From positions 124,001 to 188,000 of the forward strand of contig NZ_JBFTEH010000006.1 in assembly GCF_041027365.1 (NCBI RefSeq): a stretch of 64,000 nucleotides of DNA, given 5' to 3'. Numbering within the stretch: position 1 is the first letter of the stretch; every line of letters starts with the position of its first letter. Below, piece after piece: positions 1 through 8,613 of this stretch. Made by a program: the position numbers and the translations under genes. The notes beneath the pieces were generated by a model. The model was not told where the DNA came from and made no database searches. It saw only the letters and a program-made list of their open reading frames with translations. The DNA is from VKMB-3413 sp041027365. Lineage in GTDB: Bacteria > Pseudomonadota > Alphaproteobacteria > Rhizobiales > Rhizobiaceae.

Positions 1-347
1 GCGCCGGCATCGAGGCGGTGGACGGCGGCCAGCACGAGGCGGTGCGCGCGCTCAACATGCCGGTGCGCCGCGGCTTCACCCACATCGTCCTGCCGCAGGC
101 CGTGCCGCGCGTCGTGCCGGCCCTCGGCAACTATCTCGTGTCGATGATGAAGGACGTGCCGGTGCTCTCGGTCGTCACCGTCCTCGAAATGCTCAATGTC
201 GCCAAGATCATCGGCGACCGCACCTTCAACTATCTGATCCCGCTGTCGATGGTCGGCGGGCTCTATCTCATCCTGACGCTCCTCGCCTCCGCCGGCGTGC
301 GGGCGCTGGACATCACCCTTCCCAAACGGGGGCTGCCGCTGAAATGA
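1..347 (+). CDS. ABC transporter permease, C-terminal part (ectoine/hydroxyectoine type, EhuD-like)
   Basis: This is the C-terminal ~115 residues of a polar amino-acid/compatible-solute ABC permease; the 5' end lies outside the window. The frame is open from base 3 and reads AGIEAVDGGQ, then an EAVRALNMP...VLPQAVPRVVPALGNYL segment typical of the cytoplasmic EAA loop of HisM/GlnP-type permeases. A last membrane segment follows (about YLIPLSMVGGLYLILTLLA). The stop overlaps the start of the ATPase gene by 4 bases (ATGA), so the two are translationally coupled. Assignment to the ectoine importer rests on the EhuA-like neighbour; a general amino-acid importer is the alternative. Confidence 0.85.
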   Translation, partial: AGIEAVDGGQHEAVRALNMPVRRGFTHIVLPQAVPRVVPALGNYLVSMMKDVPVLSVVTVLEMLNVAKIIGDRTFNYLIPLSMVGGLYLILTLLASAGVRALDITLPKRGLPLK

Positions 348-1123
348 CCGCGCCGATCATCGAATTCGAGAACGTCGTCAAGCGCTACGGCGACCACACC
401 GTGCTCGATCATCTGAGCTTTTCGGTGCAGCCCGGCGAGAAGGTGACGATCATCGGCCCGTCCGGCTCCGGCAAGTCCACGGTCCTGCGCATCCTGATGA
501 CGCTGGAGCCGATCGACGAGGGCGTGATCCGCGTCGACGGCGAGCCGCTCTGGCACGAGGAAGTGGACGGCGAACTGAAGCCCGCCTCCGAGGCGCATCT
601 GCGCAAGATGCGCGAGAAGCTCGGCATGGTCTTCCAGAACTTCAACCTGTTCCCGCACATGACGGTGAAGCGCAACCTCACCGAGGCGCCGCGCACCGTC
701 CTCGGCCTGCCCAAGGCCGAGGCGAACGAGCGGGCGGACGAGCTGCTCGAAATGGTCGGGCTGGAGACGCAGGCGGAGAAATATCCGGCGCAGCTCTCCG
801 GCGGCCAGCAGCAGCGCGTCGGCATCGCCCGCGCACTCGCCATGCGCCCGCAGATCATGCTGTTCGACGAGCCGACCTCGGCGCTCGATCCCGAACTCGT
901 CGGCGATGTCCTCAACGTCATCCGGCACCTCGCCGAGGAGCACGACCTGACCATGCTCCTCGTCACCCACGAGATGCGCTTCGCCCGCCAGATCTCCGAC
1001 CGCGTCCTGTTCTTCGACGCCGGCCGGATCTGCGAGGAAGGCCCGCCCGAGGCGATCTTCGGCGAGCCGAAGGAGGAGCGCACCCGCGAGTTCCTGAAGG
1101 CGGTGCTGGACAGCGAGGAATAG
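344..1123 (+). CDS. ehuA: ABC transporter ATP-binding protein, ectoine/hydroxyectoine type (EhuA-like)
   Basis: This 259-residue ATPase should power uptake of a compatible solute or polar amino acid at the inner membrane. Walker A (GPSGSGKS, residues ~38-45), the signature LSGGQQQR, Walker B LFDEPTSALD and the switch VTHEM are all intact. The segment LMTLEPIDEG...PLWHEE, with an insert of about 15 residues before the Q-loop (MVFQNFNLFPHMT), resembles EhuA more than generic GlnQ/HisP, which usually read LN.LE.P..G. The gene overlaps the upstream permease by 4 bases. The family call is firm; ectoine specificity is an inference that the missing upstream binding-protein gene would settle. Confidence 0.85.
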   Translation: MTAPIIEFENVVKRYGDHTVLDHLSFSVQPGEKVTIIGPSGSGKSTVLRILMTLEPIDEGVIRVDGEPLWHEEVDGELKPASEAHLRKMREKLGMVFQNFNLFPHMTVKRNLTEAPRTVLGLPKAEANERADELLEMVGLETQAEKYPAQLSGGQQQRVGIARALAMRPQIMLFDEPTSALDPELVGDVLNVIRHLAEEHDLTMLLVTHEMRFARQISDRVLFFDAGRICEEGPPEAIFGEPKEERTREFLKAVLDSEE

Positions 1124-1228
1124 CGCCGGCGGGCCGCCGCGGCGCTTCCCACTTCCACGGCGGAGGGCGCCTGGAGCAAAGGAGCAGGCGCGGACGCAGT
1201 GCCGACGCCCTGTCCTTCCGCGATCCGG

Positions 1229-1840
1229 TCAGTGGCCTTCCACGGCAAAGAGGATATCCGCGAAGCCCGGCACCGTCGTCTCGCGGTTCCAGTCGCGCTG
1301 CAGTTCGCAGATCAGCTGCACCCAACTCACCGGCCTGGCCCCCGCCTGGACGACCCGCTGCACCCCGAGGTCATGCGCCTCCAGGGACGTGCCGCCGACG
1401 CAGTCCACGACGGGATAGACCTCAAAGCCCGCCTGCAGGGTGTCGAGCGCGGGGTGGACAAGGCAGACCTCCGTCCAGAGTGCCGCCATCACCAGCTTCC
1501 TGCGCCCCGTGGCCTTCACCGCGCCGACGAAGTCCTCGTCTTCCCAGGCGTTGATCGCGGTGCGGTCGATCGGTTCTACGCCGGTCAGGACCTCCGTGAT
1601 CTGGTGGATGGTGGGCTGATTGCGCCCGGTGGCGACGTTGACGGTGGTGAGCACCGTCGGAAGGTCGTAGAGCCGGGCGATGCGGGCGAGCGCGGTGATG
1701 TTGGCGACCAGTTCGCGCTTTGGCCGGGACTGGATCGACGACACCTGCACCGGCTGGAAGTCGATGATCAGCATCGCGGCATTCTGCGGCGTGAGGAGGT
1801 GGTCTTCGACCGCGTTCCGAACGGTTGGAAAGGACGCCAT
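1229..1840 (-). CDS. Isochorismatase-family cysteine hydrolase (YcaC-like)
   Basis: A 203-residue soluble hydrolase. The expected Asp-Lys-Cys triad is visible: Asp27 in MLIIDFQP, Lys115 in GRRKLVMAALW and Cys126 in WTEVCLVHPA. The last motif is close to the YcaC/hydrolase subgroup rather than to true isochorismate or nicotinamide hydrolases. It starts 15 bases after the alpha/beta hydrolase-cupin gene on the same strand, so the two form an operon probably controlled by the divergent LysR gene. The substrate is unknown; family members cleave amide or vinyl-ether bonds of small molecules. Confidence 0.88.
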   Translation of the reverse strand: MASFPTVRNAVEDHLLTPQNAAMLIIDFQPVQVSSIQSRPKRELVANITALARIARLYDLPTVLTTVNVATGRNQPTIHQITEVLTGVEPIDRTAINAWEDEDFVGAVKATGRRKLVMAALWTEVCLVHPALDTLQAGFEVYPVVDCVGGTSLEAHDLGVQRVVQAGARPVSWVQLICELQRDWNRETTVPGFADILFAVEGH

Positions 1841-1855
1841 GGTTTGTCGCTCCGG

Positions 1856-3184
1856 TCAGTGGGAGGGGGCGGTCGCGGGATCCGAATATGTCGTGTCGCT
1901 CGGGCCCTGGCCCGTGATGTAGACGACCGCCGGCGCGTCGCCGGTGAAGGCGAAATGCGGCTTTCCCGCAGGTTCCGTGTAGAAGCCGCCGGGGCCGAGC
2001 GTCTTCGTCGCGGCCTCGCTCGCCTTCTCGCCATAGCCGAAATGCCATTCGCCCGACACCACGAGGGCAGTCCGATTGTCGCGATGGCGGTGCGCGGCTA
2101 TTTTTGTGTGCGCCGGCACGCGGATCTCCAGGCTGTATGGGCCGGACATGGCGGGGTTGCCGGAGAGCACCGTCGTTTCGATGCCGGCAAGGCCCGACGT
2201 GCCGGCGACAGCGCCGGTTCGCGGCAGGGCGTCGACTTCGCCGGACGCCAGCCTTTGCGGGGCGAGCGGCTTGCCGATATCGAGGAAGGCGCGGATGACC
2301 GCGACGGTCGCGCGCGGCTGCTCCTCCATCAGCCAGTGGCCCGAATCGGCGATGACGGCCTGCTGCACGTCGTCGGCCGCAAATCGCATGACATAGGCCA
2401 TGGTCGCGCCGAACGAGTGATCGCCGCCGATGGCCAGCACCGGCATCGTCAGGCGGCCCTTCGCCAGGAAGGCGCGGTTGTCGATGGCGTCCTGGTCGAA
2501 GGCGGCGAACTGCCGGAAGCCTGCATGCATCCGACCGGGACGAGAATAGAGCGCGGCGTAATGCTGCCGCGTCGCCTCGGGGAAGTGCGCCGGATCGGCC
2601 GAGAAGTCGTTCCAGAACCGATCCAGATAGATCCGCTCGCGCCCGGCGACGAGCCGCTCCATGTCCGGCCCGCCGAACCGGAAGTGCCACAGAAGCGGAT
2701 TCTTCAGGATCTCGTCCCATGGTCCGACGCCCGGGACCGGCGCATCCATCATGACGAGGCGCGACGTTCGGGCGCCATGCGCCTCGGCGAAAGCGAATGC
2801 GACCATGTTGCCGATATCGTGGCCGACGATGTCGGCGCGCTCGATCTGCAGCGTATCCATCACCCCGGCGATGTCGTCGGCTTGCTTCTTCTTGGTGAAT
2901 CCGTCCGTGGCAACCGCCGAAAGCCCCATGCCGCGCAGGTCGGGCACGACCACCGTATGGTCGCGCATCAGGTCGATTGCCAGCGGCGCCCACATGTCGC
3001 CGGTCTCGCCGTAGCCGTGGATCAGCACGACCGCAGGACCCGAGCCGCCGACGCGCACGTGGAGGGTCGTTCCGTTGGTCTCGATCTCTCTGTTGTGGAA
3101 GCTGGCCGGGAACGGAACCGCCTGCGCCGCGGCGGGCGTCGCCAGGAGCGCCGTCATTACGAGGATAGCTGCTCTCAGAAGCAT
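1856..3184 (-). CDS. Secreted alpha/beta hydrolase fused to a C-terminal cupin domain
   Basis: A 442-residue protein. I chose the ATG at 3184 because it gives an N-terminal signal peptide ending near PAAAQA (~residue 21); the open frame reaches 3334 without coding character. Residues ~30-305 are an alpha/beta hydrolase: oxyanion motif HGYGETGDMW, nucleophile elbow VGHDIGN with Asp123 in place of Ser, probable acid Asp255 (GGDH) and His283 (SGHW). An Asp nucleophile is the epoxide-hydrolase/dehalogenase type, not esterase. Residues ~335-430 form a cupin barrel with metal-ligand-like HRHRDN (365-370), Glu379 and His410. The lead gene of a two-gene operon divergent from a LysR regulator; a periplasmic detoxification or catabolic role is inferred. 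Confidence 0.85.
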   Translation of the reverse strand: MLLRAAILVMTALLATPAAAQAVPFPASFHNREIETNGTTLHVRVGGSGPAVVLIHGYGETGDMWAPLAIDLMRDHTVVVPDLRGMGLSAVATDGFTKKKQADDIAGVMDTLQIERADIVGHDIGNMVAFAFAEAHGARTSRLVMMDAPVPGVGPWDEILKNPLLWHFRFGGPDMERLVAGRERIYLDRFWNDFSADPAHFPEATRQHYAALYSRPGRMHAGFRQFAAFDQDAIDNRAFLAKGRLTMPVLAIGGDHSFGATMAYVMRFAADDVQQAVIADSGHWLMEEQPRATVAVIRAFLDIGKPLAPQRLASGEVDALPRTGAVAGTSGLAGIETTVLSGNPAMSGPYSLEIRVPAHTKIAAHRHRDNRTALVVSGEWHFGYGEKASEAATKTLGPGGFYTEPAGKPHFAFTGDAPAVVYITGQGPSDTTYSDPATAPSH

Positions 3185-3306
3185 GGCGCCTTTCCCGTGT
3201 CGCAACGGAACTCCAAGAGCCGGCGGCTCTGGACAGGATAGTGATCCCAGGTAGACTTGCTCACTAGCGGCCGACTTCCGAAACCGGCTTACGGATTCAC
3301 CGAACA

Positions 3307-4230
3307 ATGATGAAGTTCGATGGGCTGACGACATTCGTGGCGGTGGCCGAGGCCGGATCGGTGAGCGCCGCTGCGCGACGTCTGGGCCTTGCCAAGTCGG
3401 TGGTGAGCGAGCGTCTTTCGGAGTTGGAGCGCGCGCTCGCCGCTCGGCTGGTCCAGCGTTCGACGCGGAAACTTTCGCTGACGCCGGACGGGGAGGCGTT
3501 CCTCGTCAGGGCGCGCACGATTCTGCGCGAAGTGGCGGAGGCGACCGCGGAGGTGAGCGAGCGGCGCGGCACGCTGTCCGGGCCCCTGCGTCTGGCGGGG
3601 CCGATCAGCTTCGGCACCCTGCATTTGGGCCCGGCCCTTTACGGCTTTCTCGCCGCGCATCCGAGAATCCCCATCGATCTCGATCTCGACGACCGCTTCG
3701 TCGACGCCTCGGCGGATGGCTACGACGCCGTGATCCGCCACGGCCCCGTCCACGACACCCGGCTCGTCGTCAAGCATCTGGCGTCGAGCCGCCGGGTGCT
3801 CGTCGCCGCGCCGGACCATCTGGCCAGAGCGGGAACGCCGCGCGACATCGCCGAGCTCGAAACCGCCTGCGCGATCCTCTACAGCAACCGCGAGACGGAC
3901 TGGCGCTTTCGCGGCGCCGGTAAGGATGCCGTGGCCCGCCCCCAGGCCTGCCTACGGGTCAACAACGGGATCCTGATGCGGGATGCGGCGGTCGCCGGCC
4001 TCGGCATCGCGCTCCTGCCGACATTCTTCGTATACCGGCATCTTGCGGAGGGGTCGCTCCGCCGGGTCGACATCGGGATGGAAGCCGAGGGCGCGACCCT
4101 GCACCTCGGCTATCCCGCCAATCGCAGCCCCTCCGCCAAGATCCTGGCCCTGACCGACTGGCTCCGGCGGGCGTTCGGAACGCCCCCCTATTGGGAGGAT
4201 CAGGCCGGCGCCGCCGGAGCGGCCACATAG
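3307..4230 (+). CDS. LysR-family transcriptional regulator
   Basis: A 307-residue regulator. The N-terminal winged HTH is clear (FVAVAEAGSVSAAARRLGLAKSVVSERLSELE split over residues ~10-42), followed by a CrgA/PtsQ-like substrate-binding domain with motifs such as GPLRLAGP, LDDRFVDASADGYDAVIRHG and AGLGIALLP. It is transcribed divergently from the hydrolase-cupin/isochorismatase operon with a 122-bp shared intergenic region (3185-3306), the usual layout for a LysR activator of the opposite operon. The effector is unknown. Confidence 0.93.
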   Translation: MMKFDGLTTFVAVAEAGSVSAAARRLGLAKSVVSERLSELERALAARLVQRSTRKLSLTPDGEAFLVRARTILREVAEATAEVSERRGTLSGPLRLAGPISFGTLHLGPALYGFLAAHPRIPIDLDLDDRFVDASADGYDAVIRHGPVHDTRLVVKHLASSRRVLVAAPDHLARAGTPRDIAELETACAILYSNRETDWRFRGAGKDAVARPQACLRVNNGILMRDAAVAGLGIALLPTFFVYRHLAEGSLRRVDIGMEAEGATLHLGYPANRSPSAKILALTDWLRRAFGTPPYWEDQAGAAGAAT

Positions 4231-4299
4231 TCCAGCGCGGCGGCCGACCGTCTCCATGTCTCCGAATCGGTCCGGGCCGGCGACAGCCCGCAGCCGTAT

Positions 4300-4932
4300 T
4301 CACATCAGCCGCACGCCCGTCACGTCCATCACCGCGCCGTAGCTCATCAGCGAGGCGATCACCATCAGTGCGGTGATCGCGACCGAGCCGGGCAGGTCCT
4401 TGGCCGTCGAGAAGAAGATCAGCCGCAGGGTCAGCGCCAGAGAGGCGACGGTGACGACGAGGCCGACCAGCGCCATGGCGTCGCCCGGGCCGAACAGCAT
4501 CAGCAGGATCCAGTAGGGCGCGAAGAGCCAGGAGAGCAGCGCCTGGCCCCAGTTGGTGGCGATCACCAGCGGCACGACCTTGCGGGAATAGCCGACATGC
4601 TTCGCCGCGACGATCAAGAGGAAGACCGGCAGGAGCCAGGCGAGAAGGTCGGCGAAGGCGTGCGCCGCATAGACCGCGACGACGCCCTGTTCGGCCGGCG
4701 GCCCGCCCCGGTCGACCGCCTCGAACCCCACCCAGGACAGCGCCACCGGCGGCAGCGCGACGAGGATCGCCGAGAACGATTGCCAGAAGCCGTCGGCGGA
4801 CAGGTCGAGCCGCTTCAGCCCCTCGCTGCGCCCCGACATCAGGAGGAACGCGCCGGAGAAGAAGCGCACGATGTCGTCGAAGCCGGGCACCAGGTCAGGC
4901 GTCGGCGAACCAGCGGGCGATGAAGGCTTCAT
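4300..4932 (-). CDS. Conserved multi-pass membrane protein of unknown function
   Basis: A 210-residue protein. After a polar N-terminus (~60 residues) there are about five hydrophobic segments: SFSAILVALPPVALSW, LLAWLLPVFLLIVA, ALLSWLFAPYWILLML, ALVGLVVTVASLALTL and VAITALMVIASLMSYG. No catalytic motif is recognised. Its 5' end overlaps the 3' end of dapE by 38 bases on the same strand, so it is probably translated from the dapE message; an internal start a few codons later is possible. Similar membrane proteins beside dapE occur in Rhizobiales, but I do not know a function. Confidence 0.75.
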   Translation of the reverse strand: MKPSSPAGSPTPDLVPGFDDIVRFFSGAFLLMSGRSEGLKRLDLSADGFWQSFSAILVALPPVALSWVGFEAVDRGGPPAEQGVVAVYAAHAFADLLAWLLPVFLLIVAAKHVGYSRKVVPLVIATNWGQALLSWLFAPYWILLMLFGPGDAMALVGLVVTVASLALTLRLIFFSTAKDLPGSVAITALMVIASLMSYGAVMDVTGVRLM

Positions 4933-6085
4933 AGATCCTCGTCAGTCCTTCCAGATCGGCAAGGGCCACGCGCTCATTGGACATGTGCATGGTCTTGCCG
5001 ACAAGCCCGAATTCCACCACCGGGCAGTAGTCCTTGATGAAGCGCGCATCCGACGTGCCGCCCGAGGTCGACAGCTCCGGCCGGCGCCCGGTGACCGCCT
5101 CGACCGCGCCCGCCAGCGCCGCAGTCAGCGGGCCGCTCTCGGTATAGAACACCGAAGACGGCCGGTCGCGCCAGCGGATCTCGACATCGGCCGGCGCGCG
5201 CCCGGGCCGCAGGCCGCCATCCGCCGCGCCCGCGGCGATCCGCCGCTGCAGTTCCGCCTTCAGCGTCTCCACCGTCCAGGCGTCGCAGAAGCGCACGTTG
5301 AAGAACAGGCTGCAGCGCGCCGGAATGACGTTAACGGAAGGATTGCCGGTCTCGATCGCGGTGATCTCGAGGTTGGACGGCTGGAAGCGCTCCGAGCCAT
5401 CGTCCAGCGGCGTCGCCAGCAGCGCCTCGGCGATGGCGACGGCGGCGCGCAGCGGGTTGTCGGCGAGATGCGGGTAGGCCACGTGGCCCTGCCGGCCGGT
5501 CACCCGCACCTCGGCGGACAGCGAGCCGCGGCGCCCGACCTTGATCATGTCGCCCAGCGCTTGCGGATTGGTCGGCTCGCCGACGACGCAGGCGTCGAAG
5601 CGCTCGCCGCGCTGGTGCGCCCAGGACAAGAGCTTGTCGGTGCCGTTGATCGACGGCCCCTCCTCGTCGCCGGTGATCAGCAGCGAGACCTGTCCGGCGG
5701 GTGCCCCGTGCGTCTCGACATGGCGGGCATAGGCGGCGACGAAGGCGGCGATGCCGCCCTTCATGTCGACCGCGCCGCGCCCGTAGAGCTCGCCGTCGAT
5801 CACCTCGCCGGAAAACGGGCCGACGCGCCAGTCGGCTTCGTCGCCGGGCGGGACGACATCGGTGTGGCCGGCAAAGACCAGATGCCGCCCGGCCGTGCCC
5901 GCCCTGGCGAAGAGGTTCTCGACGTCCGGCGTGCCGGGCTCGCAGAACACCGGCCGCGACACGGCAAAGCCGAGCGGCGCGAGCATGGCCTCCAGCGCCG
6001 CCAGCGCGCCGCCCTCGGCGGGCGTCACCGAGGGACAGCGCACGAGGCGGGCGAGGATGGCGACGGGATCGGTGGGAAGGGTCAT
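4895..6085 (-). CDS. dapE: Succinyl-diaminopimelate desuccinylase
   Basis: DapE hydrolyses N-succinyl-LL-2,6-diaminopimelate to LL-DAP in the succinylase branch of lysine and peptidoglycan precursor synthesis. The 396 residues show the M20 di-zinc signature: AGHTDVVPPGD (His74, Asp76), GRGAVDMKGG (bridging Asp107), TGDEEGPSINGT (general base Glu141, zinc ligand Glu142) and the C-terminal STSGGTSDARF. Length matches the usual ~375-400 residues. The partner dapD lies 2.5 kb away on the same strand, with a phosphodiester glycosidase gene and an oppositely oriented transglycosylase between them. Confidence 0.96.
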   Translation of the reverse strand: MTLPTDPVAILARLVRCPSVTPAEGGALAALEAMLAPLGFAVSRPVFCEPGTPDVENLFARAGTAGRHLVFAGHTDVVPPGDEADWRVGPFSGEVIDGELYGRGAVDMKGGIAAFVAAYARHVETHGAPAGQVSLLITGDEEGPSINGTDKLLSWAHQRGERFDACVVGEPTNPQALGDMIKVGRRGSLSAEVRVTGRQGHVAYPHLADNPLRAAVAIAEALLATPLDDGSERFQPSNLEITAIETGNPSVNVIPARCSLFFNVRFCDAWTVETLKAELQRRIAAGAADGGLRPGRAPADVEIRWRDRPSSVFYTESGPLTAALAGAVEAVTGRRPELSTSGGTSDARFIKDYCPVVEFGLVGKTMHMSNERVALADLEGLTRIYEAFIARWFADA

Positions 6086-6291
6086 CGGATCGCGAGATAG
6101 AGGAGGACGGTGCCGGGATCAAAGGCGGTTGCGCCGGCTCCGGCAACCCGGTTGATGCATGGCTGCCACAGAGCGCCCTGCAAGGTAACAATGCGTTAAT
6201 GTGTGACACGATTGCGGCGTCGGCCGCCACGCTTTGGCCCCGTTTGCTGCGGAAGGCTGGCGCGGGGACAAGTTGGAGAGGCCGGGGGCTG

Positions 6292-7446
6292 ATGGTCCAG
6301 GGGGATTTCGGCAGGGCAATGGTGCGCGCGGCGGGTTTCGCCGTCGGCGTTCTGGCGTTGTCGGCGCTCGGCGGCTGTCTCGCCGACGGCCCGTCCGGCG
6401 GCCCGCTCGGCGTCAACTTCGCCGGCAATGCGGCGGACAAGGCGGACAAGACCGCAGCGGCAGAGCCGGCCAGCGACAGCCGCAAGGACGAGCGCGGCGC
6501 CCGGGTGATTAAGGCCTCGGCCGAGGACCGTCGGATCGCCTCCCGCGAGATGGCCGCCGCCGCCGAATCCGGCACGATCAGCGGAAGCGCCGCGCTGGAC
6601 AGGCTGATCGAGGCCCATGCGGCAAAGAACGACATCCCGCCCGCCCTCGCCTATGCGGTCGTGCGCGTCGAGAGCCGCTACAACCCGCATGCGCATGGCG
6701 TCGGCGTCTACGGCCTTTCGCAGATCAAGCCGGCCACCGCCCGCAGCCTCGGCTTTTCCGGGCCGACCGCCGCGCTCTACGATCCGAACGTGAACCTCAC
6801 CTACGGCATGCGCTACCTCAAGGGCGCGTGGGAGGCCGGGGGTCACGACATCTGCCGGACGGCGATGAAGTACAAGGGCGGCCACCGGGTCACCCATATG
6901 AGCCGCGCCGCCGCCCGCTACTGCTCGCAGATCAAGGCGCAGATGGCAGCCATCAACGAGCAGCGCGGCACGCTGGTCGCCGGCGCGCCGGCGAAGCGCA
7001 AGAGTCTGATCCAGACGCTGGTGGCCGCGGTGACGCCGTCGCCGTCCGAGGCGGCCGAACCGCAGGCGGCGGTTGCCGCGAAGCCGGACAAGGCGCAGGC
7101 GAGTTCGAAGACGCGCGCCCGCGCCACCGCGGCCCGCCCGCATCGCTCGGCGGAGAAGCCGCAGCTGACGGTCGCCGCCGCCTACGCCCCGGCCAGGGCG
7201 CGGTCGATGCCGCAGCCGGACGATGCCGGCACGGCCCTGCTCCACGAGGAAGCCGCTCAGGGCCACGCGGCCTCGGCGCCCCGCGAGAGCGCAGCGGCCA
7301 GCAGGCCCGCGGCGGAGCAGAAGCCCGGACAGGCCGCCGCGCACGACACCGCCGACGCCGCAGATCCCCTGGCCGCGCGCATGGCCGGCTTCTCCGACGA
7401 CGATGTCACGCCGCTCCTGCGCGGCGGAGCCTCGGCCGCCCGCTGA
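6292..7446 (+). CDS. Lytic transglycosylase lipoprotein (SLT domain)
   Basis: A 384-residue outer-envelope enzyme that should cleave peptidoglycan glycan strands. From the ATG at 6292 there is a lipoprotein signal with lipobox LGGC (Cys29); ATGs at 6199 and 6319 are alternatives. The SLT domain spans ~residues 100-220 with catalytic Glu127 in VVRVESRYNPHA, then GVYGLSQIKPATARSLGF and the AALYDPNVNLTYGMRYL metal/structure motif. The last ~150 residues are Ala/Pro/Lys-rich and probably disordered. It is divergent from dapE and convergent with the downstream glycosidase gene. Confidence 0.9.
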   Translation: MVQGDFGRAMVRAAGFAVGVLALSALGGCLADGPSGGPLGVNFAGNAADKADKTAAAEPASDSRKDERGARVIKASAEDRRIASREMAAAAESGTISGSAALDRLIEAHAAKNDIPPALAYAVVRVESRYNPHAHGVGVYGLSQIKPATARSLGFSGPTAALYDPNVNLTYGMRYLKGAWEAGGHDICRTAMKYKGGHRVTHMSRAAARYCSQIKAQMAAINEQRGTLVAGAPAKRKSLIQTLVAAVTPSPSEAAEPQAAVAAKPDKAQASSKTRARATAARPHRSAEKPQLTVAAAYAPARARSMPQPDDAGTALLHEEAAQGHAASAPRESAAASRPAAEQKPGQAAAHDTADAADPLAARMAGFSDDDVTPLLRGGASAAR

Positions 7447-7564
7447 GGGCCTGTCCGGTAACGCCGTAACGATACTAGGCGCGGAGGCGCCGGGGGCGCG
7501 GGTGCCGCAGTCCGGACCCGAGACGGCCGCTTTTTCTCCGCTTGGTGCCGCGGCGCTGGCCGTC

Positions 7565-8332
7565 TCAGCGGTCGGTGACCACCAGCATCGGCCCGAGCCG
7601 GTCCTGCCGATAATCGATGCCGCCGGCGGGATAAAAGAGGCTGGAGACGTGGCCGTCGAAGAACAGCGCGTTCCGGCAGCCGATCTCGTCGCGGAAGAAG
7701 CTGGCGAAGTCCCAGAAGTTCACCGGCGCGCGGGACAGGACGAGGTGCACCGTCCGCCCGTCATGGCTGGCGCAGACGCCGTTGCGGACGTAGCGGCTGT
7801 CCGAGCCCTCGATGAAGCGGGGGTGCAGGTGGCCGTCGATCAAGAGCATGGGGCCGGACTGCGTGGCGAGTTCCGGCCGGTGATGCTCGCCGCGGTAGCG
7901 CGACGTTTCCGCGACATGGGCGCGGCCGTCCTCGATGTAGAAGATGCCGTTCGGCTTCATCGAGAAATTGCCGGAGCCGGTGCCGGAGACGGCCGGATGC
8001 ACCTCGTGCCCGTCCTGCACCGCGAGGCCGACCGGCCGCCGGTCCTCATGGTACATGCCGGCATTCATGATCAGCCGGACCGCCGCCCCGCCCATGCTCT
8101 GCGCCGCCTGTTCGAAGGTCTCGTACGGCTTGCCGTCGGCGTCCTCGGCCCGGAGCGACAGGCGGTAGCGCGACAGCGGCACGTCGCAGCGGATGTAGTC
8201 GATGCCCTTGAAGCGCTCGGTGCGGCAGAGACCGTCGTGGCCGGCGGGCAGCTGCGGCACGGCGCTGAACAGGCCGAACAGGCCGCCGGCCGCCATCAGC
8301 GACAGCGGCCAGATCGAGAAGAGGGTGGGCAT
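7565..8332 (-). CDS. Phosphodiester glycosidase family protein (NAGPA/DUF2233)
   Basis: A 255-residue exported protein. A hydrophobic N-terminal segment (IWPLSLMAAGGLFGLFSAV) acts as signal or anchor. Family hallmarks are IMNAGMYHED, SMKPNGIFYIEDG, ATQSGPMLLIDG, SRYVRNGVC and the closing IGCRNALFFDGHVSSLF, which match the phosphodiester glycosidase fold of mammalian NAGPA and bacterial DUF2233 proteins. I placed the start at the ATG at 8332; the longer open frame upstream runs through a repeat and dapD antisense and is not coding. The physiological substrate in bacteria is unknown. Confidence 0.88.
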   Translation of the reverse strand: MPTLFSIWPLSLMAAGGLFGLFSAVPQLPAGHDGLCRTERFKGIDYIRCDVPLSRYRLSLRAEDADGKPYETFEQAAQSMGGAAVRLIMNAGMYHEDRRPVGLAVQDGHEVHPAVSGTGSGNFSMKPNGIFYIEDGRAHVAETSRYRGEHHRPELATQSGPMLLIDGHLHPRFIEGSDSRYVRNGVCASHDGRTVHLVLSRAPVNFWDFASFFRDEIGCRNALFFDGHVSSLFYPAGGIDYRQDRLGPMLVVTDR

Positions 8333-8520
8333 CTGCGGCAGGTCTCCCGGAAGCTTCTGCTGACAGACGCATGGGGCGTGCGGCGGTTCCGGGCGGGGCG
8401 CAGACCGCCGAGCGGCGACGCTCCGCCCGCCGGCCATGTCCCGCTCATCTCGGAACCGTCCCGCCGCCCCGCACGCAGGAGATAGGGCGCAGCTGGCGGA
8501 CGAACGGCCGCCAACGCCCC

Positions 8521-8567
8521 CTTCTCCCGCAGTCGGGAGAAGCTGCCCCAAAGGGGCGGATGAGGGC
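8521..8567. repeat. Dispersed intergenic hairpin repeat, copy 1
   Basis: Two adjacent hairpins lie just 3' of dapD: CTTCTCCCG (8521-8529) pairs with CGGGAGAAG (8534-8542), and GCCCC (8545-8549) pairs with GGGGC (8553-8557), followed by GGATGAGGGC. The same order of elements recurs at 32335-32371 and 62293-62340, so this is a dispersed REP-like family rather than a unique terminator. It may still end dapD transcription. Confidence 0.75.
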
Positions 8568-8613
8568 ATGACGGGCGCAGGTCGTCGAGAACCGGGCGCC
8601 CTCGCCGGCGCGA

